In this document: positions 16,594 through 26,276 of the stretch, piece by piece
Layout: each line of letters opens with the position of its first letter
Position numbering within the stretch: the stretch's first letter is position 1
Source: Sphaerisporangium corydalis
Lineage (GTDB): Bacteria; Actinomycetota; Actinomycetes; Streptosporangiales; Streptosporangiaceae
DNA: 64,000 nucleotides
Direction of reading: 5' to 3'
Assembly (NCBI RefSeq): GCF_025506355.1
Contig: NZ_JANZYP010000029.1
Span: forward strand, 35,578 to 99,577
Translations under genes and position numbers: made by a program
Notes under the pieces: generated by a model
The model's input: only the letters and a program-made list of their open reading frames with translations
Told to the model about the DNA's origin: nothing
Databases searched by the model: none

Positions 16594-17256
16594 TCAGGAG
16601 GATGGGGTGGTGGTCGGGTCGGGGGTGAGGAGGGATGTCAGAAGGCGTTGGGCGGCTTGGTTCATGGCTTGGTGGGTGGCTTCGGGGTCGGGGGAGCCGG
16701 CGATGGCGAGGCCGGCCTGGACCAGGGCGCCGTACAGCAGTTCCGCCAGGGGTTCCACGGGCTGGTCGGCCAGTACGCCCGCGTCCACGGCGCTCCGCAG
16801 CCCGATGACAAGCAGTCCGCGGGCGCATCTCGGGTCGTCGGAGCGCCGCCATCGCTCCCACCCGAGTACCGAGGGACCTTCGAGCAGGAGGATGCGCTGG
16901 ATCCGGGGATCCACGCAGGTGTCGAGGAAGGCGGCCATCCCGGCTCGCAGCCGGTCCGCCGGGCCGGCCGCCTTCTCCGCCGCCACGCTGATCAGCTCGG
17001 CGATCTCCAGCTCGATGGACTCGAACGTGGCACGGAACAGCTCGTCCTTGTCGGCGAAGTGGTGGTAGAGCGCGCCGCGGGTGACCTCGGCGCGCTTGAC
17101 GATCTCCGCCGTGGAGGTGGCGGCGTAACCCTTCTCGGCGAACAGCTCGGTGGCGGCCCGTATGAGCGCGAAGCGGGTCGCCGCCCCCTGCTCGACCTTG
17201 AGGTTGCGGGTGGCCGTCACCTGCGCCATCTTGAGATTTCTGCCCGCCATGCCCAC
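16594..17256 (-). CDS. TetR/AcrR-family repressor
   Basis: 220 residues from GTG at 17256 (GGGACC about 6 nt upstream; an ATG lies two codons in). The HTH is canonical: AATELFAEKGYAATSTAEIV followed by KRAEVTRGALYHHFADKDEL. The C-terminal domain resembles the TetR_C group with LFGALVQAGLAIA-type helix. It follows the DinB-family gene with a 13-nt gap, so the two form an operon. The perfect 12-bp palindrome ATGTACGTACAT upstream of that operon is a likely autoregulatory site. Confidence 0.92.
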   Translation of the reverse strand: MGMAGRNLKMAQVTATRNLKVEQGAATRFALIRAATELFAEKGYAATSTAEIVKRAEVTRGALYHHFADKDELFRATFESIELEIAELISVAAEKAAGPADRLRAGMAAFLDTCVDPRIQRILLLEGPSVLGWERWRRSDDPRCARGLLVIGLRSAVDAGVLADQPVEPLAELLYGALVQAGLAIAGSPDPEATHQAMNQAAQRLLTSLLTPDPTTTPSS

Positions 17257-17269
17257 ATCGTAGGTCCCG

Positions 17270-17989
17270 TCAGCCTCGGTAGATGTTGACCTCCTCGGTG
17301 AGGCCGAGGGCGGCGGGGTCGGTCCGGCCGGTGGCGACGAGGAGGAAGCCGAGGGCGTCCAGGCGGACCGGCGTGCTCGCCGCGCCGTCGTCGCCGAACA
17401 GCAGTTCCTCGGTCCCTGACCCGCCGTCCAGGCCGTCGACCAGGATGCGCGCGGGGCCGTACCCGTCGCGGCGGAGCCGGTCGGCGGTGTTGGCCACGCT
17501 GGCGACCAGGCCGGCGCCCCGCTCGGAGGGCAGGCCGAGTGCCGACCGGATGTCGTCGACGTGGATGTAGAGGTCGTGCCAGATGCCGAGGGCGCCCTGC
17601 TCGATGGTGAGGCCGGGGTTCGCGCTCGGGAGCTGCCAGGACGGCTCGTCGAGCGTGCTCAGGGTCTGGATGAGGACGCCGGCCGGGGCCCGCATGAGGT
17701 CCGCCATCTCGCCGGGGGTACGGTCGCGCAGGCTGGCGGCCTGCTCGTCGGCGGTGCGCGTGCCGAAGGTGCCGGCGATGACGTCCGCGACCAGCCCGGT
17801 GATGTGGCCGGCGACGTCGCGCACCTGCCAGCCCTCGCAGCGGGTGGGCTCCCGCCACTGGTCGGCGGTGAGCCCGTCAAGGAGGGTGGCCGCGCCCTTG
17901 TAGGTCGCCTCCAGGCCGTGGACGAGCTCTCGGCCCTGGGGCCGCTTCATCGGGGTCCCGGTCTCCGGGACGTCAGGTGAGGAGGTCAT
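17270..17989 (-). CDS. DinB-fold maleylpyruvate isomerase-family protein
   Basis: 239 residues from ATG at 17989 (two in-frame ATGs lie upstream inside the operator region). The N-terminal four-helix domain has the metal-binding pattern of mycothiol-dependent DinB proteins: LDGLTADQWREPTRCEGWQV, RDVAGHITG (His), and IWHDLYIHVDDIRSALG (His...His). The C-terminal part is the extra domain of the TIGR03083-like group. Such proteins act as mycothiol-dependent isomerases or transferases, and many actinomycete paralogues have unknown substrates. First gene of an operon with a TetR regulator. Confidence 0.8.
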   Translation of the reverse strand: MTSSPDVPETGTPMKRPQGRELVHGLEATYKGAATLLDGLTADQWREPTRCEGWQVRDVAGHITGLVADVIAGTFGTRTADEQAASLRDRTPGEMADLMRAPAGVLIQTLSTLDEPSWQLPSANPGLTIEQGALGIWHDLYIHVDDIRSALGLPSERGAGLVASVANTADRLRRDGYGPARILVDGLDGGSGTEELLFGDDGAASTPVRLDALGFLLVATGRTDPAALGLTEEVNIYRG

Positions 17990-18014
17990 GACGAGGATCA
18001 TACATACATACTGC

Positions 18015-18026
18015 ATGTACGTACAT
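18015..18026. promoter_or_regulatory. palindromic operator ATGTACGTACAT plus direct repeats
   Basis: A perfect 12-bp palindrome about 26 bp upstream of the DinB gene start, embedded in two direct copies of TACATACTGCA (18004 and 18022 regions). Probably the binding site of the TetR protein in the same operon. Confidence 0.55.
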
Positions 18027-18051
18027 ACTGCACGGACGTTCCCCGGAGAAT

Positions 18052-18094
18052 GGTCCTCGCCTTCGGCTCGGGCGTTTTTTCCGGGCCTGGCGGC
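18052..18094 (+). repeat. dispersed GC-rich repeat, copy R2
   Basis: Reads GGTCCTCGCCTTCGGCTCGG, then GCGTTTTTTCC and GGGCCTGGCGGC, the plus orientation of the family described at 61088-61471. It is the main content of 17990-18254, together with the operator above. Confidence 0.7.
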
Positions 18095-18254
18095 GTGCTT
18101 TGGCGTCGTGCACGCGTTTGCCGCAATCGCCGCCGTACGGGCGCCGTCTTTGCCGTACCCCGGTCCTCGTCGTTCAGAGGCGCCCGAGCGAGGCTACGGT
18201 CAGAGGTTACGGTCAAAGGGGCGTGGTCTCGGCTATCAGCGGGGACAGGTATGA

Positions 18255-19049
18255 GTGCGATCGGCGATACGGGAGCATCGCCCGGGAGCTCGAACGTCAG
18301 GGGAAGATCCGGTGCGTCGACGGAATTTGCTGGCGAACCTGGCGGTCACCGCCGCCGCTGCCGCGAGTTCCCCAATTCTTGGGGGCACCGCGCAGGCAAA
18401 CGAGGCCCTGCTCGGCGAGGTACTCGTCGCCGGGCTGCGTGACGCGATGCTCGGCCTCGGCGGCCCGGTCGGTGACCCACCGCCCGAGCAGCTACCTGCG
18501 GAACTCTCGCGGGCGCTCGCCGACTTCCATGCTTGCCGTTACGGCAGCCTCGCCGTACGCCTACCCCGGCTGATCCGCGCCGGGCACGCGCTCGGCAACA
18601 GCGAAATGGATCACGCGCTCCTTTCACAAAGCTACGTTCTGGCAACCCGAATGGACGAGGCCGCGGCGATCGCCGTCGGACTCGGCGGGACCATGCTGCG
18701 CGACCATGGCGGGGGTTTCAGCCCGATCACTGTGCAACTGCATCTCATCTCGGCCGAGAACTCTGCCGGGGATCCGGCCGCCGCCCTTGGCGCCGCCCGG
18801 GTGATCGCACCGCAGAAACTTCCCAGCGTGGAGCGCCGATCTCGTTATTACACCGACGTCGCCGCGGCCTTCGCCCAGTTGGGGCGCCGGGACGAATGTG
18901 TTCGTGCGCTTCTGACCGCCGAGCATCATGCCCCTGAGGAGACGCATGCACGCCCGGCGGTGAAGTCCCTCATCTCTGGTCTGCTGGTGTCTGGACGCAC
19001 GGCGCCGGAACTGCGCGGTCTCGCCGCTCGCAGCGGTGTCCTCACGTGA
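18255..19049 (+). CDS. XRE/TPR-type regulator lacking its HTH (probable truncated gene)
   Basis: 264 residues from a GTG. It begins EDPVRRRNLLANLAVTAAAA, which looks like a Tat signal but in actinomycete XRE-TPR regulators is the linker directly after the HTH. The rest is TPR-like helices (LADFHACRYGSLAVRLPRLI, AALGAARVIAPQKL, YYTDVAAAFAQLGRRDECVR), the usual C-terminal half of those proteins. No HTH is encoded upstream, where repeat copy R2 lies, so the 5' half may have been lost by rearrangement. The remnant may be inert; a genuine exported TPR protein is the less likely alternative. Confidence 0.6.
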   Translation: MRSAIREHRPGARTSGEDPVRRRNLLANLAVTAAAAASSPILGGTAQANEALLGEVLVAGLRDAMLGLGGPVGDPPPEQLPAELSRALADFHACRYGSLAVRLPRLIRAGHALGNSEMDHALLSQSYVLATRMDEAAAIAVGLGGTMLRDHGGGFSPITVQLHLISAENSAGDPAAALGAARVIAPQKLPSVERRSRYYTDVAAAFAQLGRRDECVRALLTAEHHAPEETHARPAVKSLISGLLVSGRTAPELRGLAARSGVLT

Positions 19050-19140
19050 CACCAAGCCGGTCCATGCGGACCGGGTCGAGGGAGACGCGGAACCGTCCCC
19101 CTGGTGCCTCGGGGTAGGGGGACGGGCGTGCGTGTGGTGG

Positions 19141-20343
19141 TCAGACTTCTACGGGGAGGGTTTTGATGCCGTTGATGAAGTTCGAGCGGAGGCGCTTGGC
19201 CTCGCCGGACTGGCGCAGGTTGGGCAGGCGCTCGGCGACGACCTCGAAGAGGACGCGGAGTTCCAGCTTGGCGAGGTGGTTGCCCAGGCAGAAGTGGGCG
19301 CCGCCGCCGCCGAAGCCGATGTGCGGGTTGGGGTCGCGGGCGATGTCGAAGTCCGACGGCGTGGCGAACACGTCCTCGTCGCGGTTGGCCGAGGAGTAGA
19401 AGACGACGATCTTGTCGCCCTCCTTGACCTGCTTGTCCCGGATGGTGGTGTCACGGGTCGCCGTGCGGCGGAACAGGTTGACCGGCGAGACCCACCGGAC
19501 GATCTCGTCGGAGGCCGTCCGCGCGAGCGAGGGGTCGCGGACGAGGCGATCCCACTGCGCGGGGTTCTCGAACAGGGAGAGCATGCCGCCGGAGGCCGCG
19601 TTGCGGGTCGTCTCGTTGCCCGCCACCACAAGGAGCAGGATGAACAGGTCGAACTCGTCCTCGCTGAGCGACTCGCCGTTGTCCGCGGTCTGCAGGAGCT
19701 TGGTGACGATGTCGTCGCGCGGCTGCTCGCGGCGCTCGGCGGCGAGCTGGTTGGCGTACGCGTAGACCTGCGCGGCGGCGTTCGCGGCCTCGTCGGGGGC
19801 GCCGGCGTAGTCGGGGTCCTCGGCGCCGATCATCCGGTTCGACCACTCGAAGATCTTGTCGCGGTCCTCGACGGGCGCGCCGAGGAGCTCGCAGATGACG
19901 TAGAGGGGCAGGGGCGCCGCCACGTCGGTGACGAAGTCGATCGAGCCCTTGGTCGCGGCCTCGTCGACGAGCTGGTGGCAGATGTCGCGGATGTGCGCTT
20001 CCAGCATGCCGATCTGGCGCGGCGTGAAGCCCCGGTTGACCAGGGACCGCCTGCGGGTGTGGTCCGGGGGGTCCTGGTTGAGCATCATCATCCGCTGGAG
20101 CTCGCGCTGCTCCTCGGGCACCTCGTTGAACAGCGCCAGCTTCTTGCTGGAGGAGAACAGCTCGGAGTGGCGCGAAACGTGCACGACGTCCTCGTGCTTG
20201 GTGACCGCCCAGAACCCCGGCCAGTCGCGCTCCGGGTCGCCCTCGTGCCAGAACACGGGATCGTTCGCCCGCAGCCATCGCAGTTGCTCGTGCGGAACGC
20301 CGTCCCGCGCGTAGTGATCCTGGTCGACGAGGTTGATGTGCAT
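19141..20343 (-). CDS. cytochrome P450, CYP125-like (steroid C26 hydroxylase type)
   Basis: 400 residues from ATG at 20343 with AGGTGG 5 nt upstream. P450 landmarks: the I-helix LVVAGNETTRNAASGGM, the ExxR of SDEIVRWVSPVNLFRR, and the haem loop FGGGGAHFCLGNHLAKLEL with the Cys ligand. GNETTRN and HFCLGNHLA are features of the CYP125/CYP142 group that oxidises the cholesterol side chain at C26/27. A perfect KstR-type box lies 47 bp upstream, and other side-chain degradation genes with such boxes lie at 39-49 kb. Ferredoxin partners are not in the window. CYP142-type identity cannot be excluded. Confidence 0.85.
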   Translation of the reverse strand: MHINLVDQDHYARDGVPHEQLRWLRANDPVFWHEGDPERDWPGFWAVTKHEDVVHVSRHSELFSSSKKLALFNEVPEEQRELQRMMMLNQDPPDHTRRRSLVNRGFTPRQIGMLEAHIRDICHQLVDEAATKGSIDFVTDVAAPLPLYVICELLGAPVEDRDKIFEWSNRMIGAEDPDYAGAPDEAANAAAQVYAYANQLAAERREQPRDDIVTKLLQTADNGESLSEDEFDLFILLLVVAGNETTRNAASGGMLSLFENPAQWDRLVRDPSLARTASDEIVRWVSPVNLFRRTATRDTTIRDKQVKEGDKIVVFYSSANRDEDVFATPSDFDIARDPNPHIGFGGGGAHFCLGNHLAKLELRVLFEVVAERLPNLRQSGEAKRLRSNFINGIKTLPVEV

Positions 20344-20389
20344 ATGACCACCTGAGGGCTTGATCAAGCGCGCTGGCCGAACTTGTTTC

Positions 20390-20403
20390 TGAAACGTGTT
20401 CTA
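20390..20403. promoter_or_regulatory. KstR-type operator upstream of the P450 (TGAAACGTGTTCTA)
   Basis: Fits TNNAACNNGTTNNA at all fixed positions, 47 bp from the P450 start codon. It shares the intergenic region with the fucose operon promoter. Confidence 0.7.
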
Positions 20404-20529
20404 TTACGGGTGTGCGGACACGTCAAGGCGAGCCTACGGTGCTGAGTGACCCACGGGCGCGCCGCACAGCGTAGGGTATCCGTCCCGTTACGGAGTAGCG
20501 TGCGGCGCATTGTACGGGTGATCGATAAC

Positions 20530-20538
20530 CATCGGATG
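20530..20538. promoter_or_regulatory. upstream GntR-type operator half of the fucose promoter (CATCGGATG)
   Basis: CATC-G-GATG, the reverse complement of the site at 20605-20613, located about 27 bp before the -35 box of the fucose operon promoter. Same motif as the palindrome upstream of the GntR gene at 38498. Confidence 0.55.
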
Positions 20539-20564
20539 AATATTGCCATCTGACCTCGGCGGAC

Positions 20565-20613
20565 TTGACGCCAAGCCATCTCCGCGTAGTCTTCTCTCTC
20601 AAGACATCCGATG
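20565..20613 (+). promoter_or_regulatory. fucose operon promoter with downstream GntR-type operator
   Basis: TTGACG (20565-20570), 16-nt spacer, TAGTCT (20587-20592). Transcription would start near 20600, directly before AGACATCCGATG (20602-20613), a 12-nt exact match to the left part of the palindrome at 39207-39221. A repressor bound there would block initiation. Confidence 0.6.
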
Positions 20614-20627
20614 AATTGAGGAGACGC

Positions 20628-21506
20628 GTGAAGCTACTGCGAGTCGGACCACCCGGAGAGGAGCGTCCCGCGGTCCTGGACGACGCCGGGCGTACGCGTG
20701 ACCTGCGAAGCCTGCTCGGCCAGACAGCCGACATCGACGGGGACTTCTTCGCTTCCGGGCTCGCGGCACGCGTCGCACACGCGCTCCGCAGGGACGAGTT
20801 GCCGCTCTTCGACGGGGACGGCGCCACCGGTGCCCTGAGGGGACGCGTCGGCCCGCCCGTCGCCCGCCCGGGCAAGGTGGTGTGCATCGGTCTCAACTAC
20901 AGCGACCACGCCGAGGAGACCGGGGCCACCCCGCCCAGCGAGCCGATCATCTTCATGAAGGCGCCCAACACGGTCGTGGGACCGGACGACGAGGTGCTCA
21001 TCCCGCGCGGCAGCGTCAAGACCGACTGGGAGGTCGAGCTCGCGGTCGTCATCGGCTCGACGGCGCGCTACCTCGGCTCCCACGACGAGGCGCTCGCCTG
21101 CGTCGCCGGGTACGCCATCTCCAACGACGTCTCCGAGCGGGAGTTCCAGCTTGAGCGCGGCGGCCAGTGGGACAAGGGCAAGTCGTGCGAGACGTTCAAC
21201 CCGCTCGGCCCCTGGCTGGTCACCGCGGACGAGGTGCCCGACCCGCAGAACCTGGGCCTGCGGCTCTGGGTCAACGGCGAGGTCCGGCAGAACGGCGGCA
21301 CCAAGAACATGATCTTCGGAGTCGCCGAGGTGGTCCGCTACCTGAGCCAGTTCATGGTCCTCGAGCCCGGCGACGTCATCAACACCGGCACCCCCGCAGG
21401 CGTCGCCATGGGAATGCCGGGCCAGCCCTACCTCAGGGCGGGCGACGTGGTCGAGCTGGAGATCGACGGCCTGGGCCGCCAGCGCCAGACCGTGGGGCAG
21501 GCATGA
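20628..21506 (+). CDS. fumarylacetoacetate hydrolase-family enzyme, probable 2,4-diketo-3-deoxy-L-fuconate hydrolase
   Basis: 292 residues from GTG with GAGGAG 6 nt upstream. N-terminal 70-residue cap, then the FAH core: [33 protein letters not shown], the metal-binding acidic residues in [11 protein letters not shown] and [10 protein letters not shown], and the closing [14 protein letters not shown]. In the non-phosphorylating L-fucose pathway this type cleaves 2,4-diketo-3-deoxy-L-fuconate to pyruvate and L-lactate. First gene of the operon; the dehydratase, SDR, transporter, dehydrogenase and lactonase that follow complete the route. Other acylpyruvase activities are possible but fit the neighbours less well. 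Confidence 0.88.
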   Translation: MKLLRVGPPGEERPAVLDDAGRTRDLRSLLGQTADIDGDFFASGLAARVAHALRRDELPLFDGDGATGALRGRVGPPVARPGKVVCIGLNYSDHAEETGATPPSEPIIFMKAPNTVVGPDDEVLIPRGSVKTDWEVELAVVIGSTARYLGSHDEALACVAGYAISNDVSEREFQLERGGQWDKGKSCETFNPLGPWLVTADEVPDPQNLGLRLWVNGEVRQNGGTKNMIFGVAEVVRYLSQFMVLEPGDVINTGTPAGVAMGMPGQPYLRAGDVVELEIDGLGRQRQTVGQA

Positions 21507-22819
21507 ACGGCCGCCCGCTGATCACCGGCCTGGAGACCCACGACATCCGGTTCCCCACCTCCCGGGACCTGGACGGCTCCGACGCCATGAACCCCGACCC
21601 CGACTACTCCGCCGCCTACGTGGTCCTGCGGACCGACGGCGGCGCCGAGGGCCACGGGTTCGCGTTCACCATCGGGCGCGGCAACGACGTGCAGACCGCG
21701 GCGATCAAGGCCCTTGAGCCCTTCATCGTGGGCCGGCGGCTGGACGACCTCGGCGCGCTGTACAAGGAGATGGTGCACGACTCCCAGCTCCGCTGGCTCG
21801 GCCCGGAGAAGGGCGTCATGCACATGGCGATCTCCGCGGTCGTCAACGCGCTGTGGGACCTCAAGGCCAAGATCGAGGGCAAGCCCCTGTGGCTGCTGCT
21901 GAGCGAGATGTCCCCCGAGGAGATCGTCTCGCTGGTCGACTTCCGCTACCTCAGCGACGCGATGACGCCGGACGAGGCGCTGGAGATCCTTAAGCGGGCC
22001 GAGCCCGGCCGCGCCGAGCGGATCACCCGCCTGCGGGCCGGCGGCTTCCCCGCGTACACCACCTCGCCCGGCTGGCTCGGGTACGACGACGACAAGCTGC
22101 GCCGCCTGTGCAAGGAGGCCATCGATCAGGGCTTCACCCAGATCAAGCTGAAGGTCGGCGCCGACCTGGAGGACGACCGGCGGAGGATGCGCATCGCCCG
22201 TGAGGTCTGCGGCCCCGGCTTCCGCATCGCGATCGACGCCAACCAGCGCTGGGACGTGGGCTCGGCCATCGCCTGGGTCAACGCGCTGAGGGAGTTCGAG
22301 CCGTACTGGGTCGAGGAGCCGACCAGCCCCGACGACGTCCTCGGCCACGCCACCATCGCGCGCGCCCTGTCCCCGATCAAGGTCGCGACCGGCGAGCACG
22401 TGCAGAACCGCGTGATCTTCAAGCAGATGCTCCAGGCCGGCTCGCTGTCGGTCGTCCAGATCGACGCGGCCCGCGTGGGCGGGGTCAACGAGAACATCGC
22501 GATCCTGCTGCTCGCCGCCAAGTTCGGCAAGCCCGTCTGCCCGCACGCCGGCGGCGTCGGCCTGTGCGAACTGGTGCAGCACCTGGCGATGTTCGACTTC
22601 GTCGCCGTCGGCGGCAGCCTGGAGGACCGGGTGATCGAGTACGTCGACCACCTGCACGAGCATTTCGTCGACCCCGTGGTGATCGAGAACGGCCGCTACT
22701 GTGCTCCGACGGCGCCGGGTTTCAGCGCCGCGATGCGCCCGGAGTCCATCGCCGACCACACCTTCCCCGGCGGATCCGTCTGGATCGCCGACGCGACCAC
22801 CGCACTGGAGCCATTGTGA
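21503..22819 (+). CDS. L-fuconate dehydratase (enolase superfamily)
   Basis: 438 residues, ATG overlapping the previous stop. Family features: substrate-binding N-terminal region [20 protein letters not shown], then the barrel with the KxK base ([12 protein letters not shown]), metal ligands Asp in IDANQRWDV, Glu in VEEPTSPDD and Glu in ATGEHVQN, and the general acid/base His in [11 protein letters not shown]. The N-terminal sequence and overall length are typical of L-fuconate dehydratases, which convert L-fuconate to 2-keto-3-deoxy-L-fuconate. Sits directly between the hydrolase and SDR genes of the same operon. Confidence 0.92.
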   Translation: MNGRPLITGLETHDIRFPTSRDLDGSDAMNPDPDYSAAYVVLRTDGGAEGHGFAFTIGRGNDVQTAAIKALEPFIVGRRLDDLGALYKEMVHDSQLRWLGPEKGVMHMAISAVVNALWDLKAKIEGKPLWLLLSEMSPEEIVSLVDFRYLSDAMTPDEALEILKRAEPGRAERITRLRAGGFPAYTTSPGWLGYDDDKLRRLCKEAIDQGFTQIKLKVGADLEDDRRRMRIAREVCGPGFRIAIDANQRWDVGSAIAWVNALREFEPYWVEEPTSPDDVLGHATIARALSPIKVATGEHVQNRVIFKQMLQAGSLSVVQIDAARVGGVNENIAILLLAAKFGKPVCPHAGGVGLCELVQHLAMFDFVAVGGSLEDRVIEYVDHLHEHFVDPVVIENGRYCAPTAPGFSAAMRPESIADHTFPGGSVWIADATTALEPL

Positions 22820-22855
22820 AGTGCCCCATGGCCACGCCCGTGAAGGGAGAGGTGG

Positions 22856-23602
<747 letters not shown>

Positions 23603-23700
23603 CCGGCGGGCACGGCGCGGCGGCTCCCCATACGAGAACAGACCCTGGCACTCTCCATGAGCGCCAGTACCCCCCGAAAACCGTTGAATAGAGGCAACTA

Positions 23701-24771
23701 GTGAAAATACGATCATCGGCCACCCTCGTGGGCCTGTTCGCGGTCACCCTGACGCTTTCGGCGTGCGGCTCCTCCGACACCACCACGACGCCCTCGGCCT
23801 CGGCCGGGAGCGGCTCGGCGGCGGCGCCGGCCGGCGGCGGGAAGGTCGGCATCGACTTCCCCCGCGCAGACTCCGACTTCTGGAACTCCTACAACAAGTA
23901 CGCGCCGAAGATGGCCACCGACCTGGGCATCGACCTGATGCCGCCGACCAACTCGCAGAACGACGTCGCCAAGCTGGTGTCCAACACCCAGGCGATGGTG
24001 AGCCAGGGCGCCAAGGCCATCGTCATGGCCCCGCAGGACACCGGCGCCATCGCGACCACCCTCGACCAGCTCGCGAGCAAGAACATCCCCGTCGTCACCG
24101 TGGACACCCGCCCCGACAAGGGCAAGACGTACATGGTCGTCCGCGCCGACAACCGGGCGTACGGCGAGAAGGCGTGCAAGTTCCTGGGCGACCAGCTCAA
24201 GGGCAAGGGCAAGGTCGTCGAGTTCCAGGGCTCGCTGTCGTCGGTCAACGGCCGCGACCGGTCCGAGGCGTTCGCCGAGTGCATGAAGGCGAACTACCCC
24301 GGGATCACGGTCTTCGCCGAGCCGACCGAGTGGGAGGGCCCCAAGGCCTCGGCCGCGCTGCAGACCCGCCTCACCCAGCACCCCGACATCAACGGCATCT
24401 ACATGCAGGCCGGCGGCGTGTTCCTCGCGCCGACCCTCCAGCTGCTGAAGTCCAAGAACCTGCTGGTGCCGCCGACCGACCCCAAGCACGTGTTCATCGT
24501 CTCCAACGACGGCATCCCGCAGGAGTTCCAGGCCATCCGCGACGGCCAGATCGACGCCACGGTGTCCCAGCCCGCCGACCTGTACGCCAAGTGGGCGCTC
24601 ACGTACGCCAAGGCCGCGCTGGAGGGCAAGACCTTCGCCCCCGGCAAGACCGATCACGACAGCACCATCGTCGACGTGGGCGGCGGCCGTCTGGAGGACC
24701 AGCTGCCGGCCCCCCTGGTGACCAAGGAGAACGTCGACGACCCCAACCTCTGGGGTAACCAGGTCAAGTGA
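23701..24771 (+). CDS. sugar ABC transporter substrate-binding lipoprotein
   Basis: 356 residues from GTG. Signal peptide with lipobox TLTLSACG (Cys about residue 22), then a Ser/Ala-rich tether. The body is a Peripla_BP_4-type fold (KVGIDFPRADSDFWNSYNKY, VSQGAKAIVMAPQDTGAIAT, IPVVTVDTRPDKG) used for monosaccharides of the ribose/xylose/rhamnose class. It captures the sugar outside the membrane for the ATPase and permease encoded next. Substrate is inferred from the catabolic genes around it: L-fucose or a close 6-deoxysugar. Confidence 0.92.
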   Translation: MKIRSSATLVGLFAVTLTLSACGSSDTTTTPSASAGSGSAAAPAGGGKVGIDFPRADSDFWNSYNKYAPKMATDLGIDLMPPTNSQNDVAKLVSNTQAMVSQGAKAIVMAPQDTGAIATTLDQLASKNIPVVTVDTRPDKGKTYMVVRADNRAYGEKACKFLGDQLKGKGKVVEFQGSLSSVNGRDRSEAFAECMKANYPGITVFAEPTEWEGPKASAALQTRLTQHPDINGIYMQAGGVFLAPTLQLLKSKNLLVPPTDPKHVFIVSNDGIPQEFQAIRDGQIDATVSQPADLYAKWALTYAKAALEGKTFAPGKTDHDSTIVDVGGGRLEDQLPAPLVTKENVDDPNLWGNQVK

Positions 24772-26276
24772 TGCAGCAAACCGCCACCCCGGCCGTCGAG
24801 GCCCGGAGCGTCACCAAGCGCTTCGGGCCCACGACGGCGCTCGACGACGCCGGGATCGTCATCAGCGAGGGCGAGACCCACGCCCTGGTCGGCCGCAACG
24901 GGGCCGGCAAGTCCACGCTGGTGTCGATCCTCACCGGACTCCAGCGTCCCGACGAGGGCGAGGTGCTCTTCGCGGGCGCCCCGGCGCCGTCGGTCGCCGA
25001 CCGCGACGGCTGGCGGCGGCAGGTCGCCTGCGTCTACCAGAAGTCCACCATCATCCCGACGCTCACCGTCGCGGAGAACCTCTTCCTCAACCGCCAGTCG
25101 GGCCACGGCCCGATCAACTGGCGCTCGCTGCGCGGCCGGGCGCGCGACCTGCTCGACCAGTACGGGGTGGACGTCGACGCCGGCCGCCTCGCCGGCGAGC
25201 TCGACGTCGAGCAGCGCCAGCTCCTGGAGATCGCGCGGGCGCTGTCGTTCGGCGCGCGGTTCATCATCCTGGACGAGCCGACCGCGCGGCTGGACGGCCC
25301 GGCCATCGAGCGGCTCTTCGAGCGCATGCGGGCGCTGCGCGCCCAGGGCGTCACGATGATGTTCATCTCCCACCACCTGGAGGAGGTCTACCAGGTCTGC
25401 CAGTCGGTCACCGTCTTCCGCGACGCCCGGCACATCCTGACCAGCGCGGTCGACCGCCTCCCGCACGACGAGCTGGTCGCGGCCATGACCGGGGAGGCCG
25501 CCGCCGGCTACCAGGCGCGGTCGCGCACGGTCGCGACGGGGGCCCCCGTGGTGCTGAGCGCCGAGAAGCTGTCGCTCGGCGAGCGCTACCGGGACGTGGA
25601 CCTCACCGTCCACGCCGGGGAGATCGTCGGGCTGGCCGGGTCGGGCAGCAGCGGCAAGATCGGCCTGGCGGAGACGCTGGTCGGCCTGCTCGCCGCCGAC
25701 GCCGGCACGGTGACCGTGAACGGGCGCACGCCCAAGCCGGGCGACGTCACCTCCACGCTGCGCGCCGGCCTCGGGTTCGTCCCGGAGGACCGGCACAAGG
25801 AGGGATTCGTCCCGCTGCTTTCGATCGCCGAGAACGCGACGCTCCCCATCGCCCACAAGCTGGGCCGGTTCGGGGCGGTGTCCCCGGCCTTGCGGCGGGC
25901 GCGGGCCGAGCGGATGATCGAGGACCTGACCATCAAGACCACCGGACCGTCCCAGCCCGTCGGGGACCTGTCCGGCGGGAACGCGCAGAAGGTCGTCATG
26001 GCGCGTGCGCTGGCCGACGACCCCAAGGCGCTCGTCGTGATCAACCCGACCTCGGGGGTGGACGTGCGGGCCAAGCAGGTGCTGCTCGGCGCGGTCGAGG
26101 ACGCCGCCGAGCGCGGCGCCGGGGCCGTCCTGGTCTCCGACGAGCTGGACGATCTGCGTATCTGCGACAGGGTCGTCGTGATGTTCCACGGCCGTGTCGT
26201 CAAGGAAGTGCCACGCGGCTGGGCGGACGCCGAGCTCGTGGCGGTCATGGAAGGTGTGTCGACGCACGATGACTGA
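24771..26276 (+). CDS. sugar ABC transporter ATPase (two NBDs)
   Basis: 501 residues; ATG overlaps the preceding stop (TGATG). Two tandem ABC domains as in RbsA/XylG. Domain 1 has Walker A GRNGAGKST, signature-like LDVEQRQLLEIARAL and Walker B FIILDEPTARLDG. Domain 2 has a degenerate P-loop (GSGSSGKIGLAE), LSGGNAQKVVMARAL, and VVINPTSGVDV in place of Walker B, so only domain 1 looks fully competent, a frequent pattern in this family. Works with the lipoprotein and permease of the operon. Confidence 0.93.
   Translation: MQQTATPAVEARSVTKRFGPTTALDDAGIVISEGETHALVGRNGAGKSTLVSILTGLQRPDEGEVLFAGAPAPSVADRDGWRRQVACVYQKSTIIPTLTVAENLFLNRQSGHGPINWRSLRGRARDLLDQYGVDVDAGRLAGELDVEQRQLLEIARALSFGARFIILDEPTARLDGPAIERLFERMRALRAQGVTMMFISHHLEEVYQVCQSVTVFRDARHILTSAVDRLPHDELVAAMTGEAAAGYQARSRTVATGAPVVLSAEKLSLGERYRDVDLTVHAGEIVGLAGSGSSGKIGLAETLVGLLAADAGTVTVNGRTPKPGDVTSTLRAGLGFVPEDRHKEGFVPLLSIAENATLPIAHKLGRFGAVSPALRRARAERMIEDLTIKTTGPSQPVGDLSGGNAQKVVMARALADDPKALVVINPTSGVDVRAKQVLLGAVEDAAERGAGAVLVSDELDDLRICDRVVVMFHGRVVKEVPRGWADAELVAVMEGVSTHDD

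Noticed and set aside
18276..18345. Twin-arginine signal peptide in the 264-residue protein
   Set aside because: RRRNLLANLAVTAAAA resembles one, but the following TPR-like sequence matches the linker and C-terminal half of XRE-TPR regulators, which have this stretch after the HTH.
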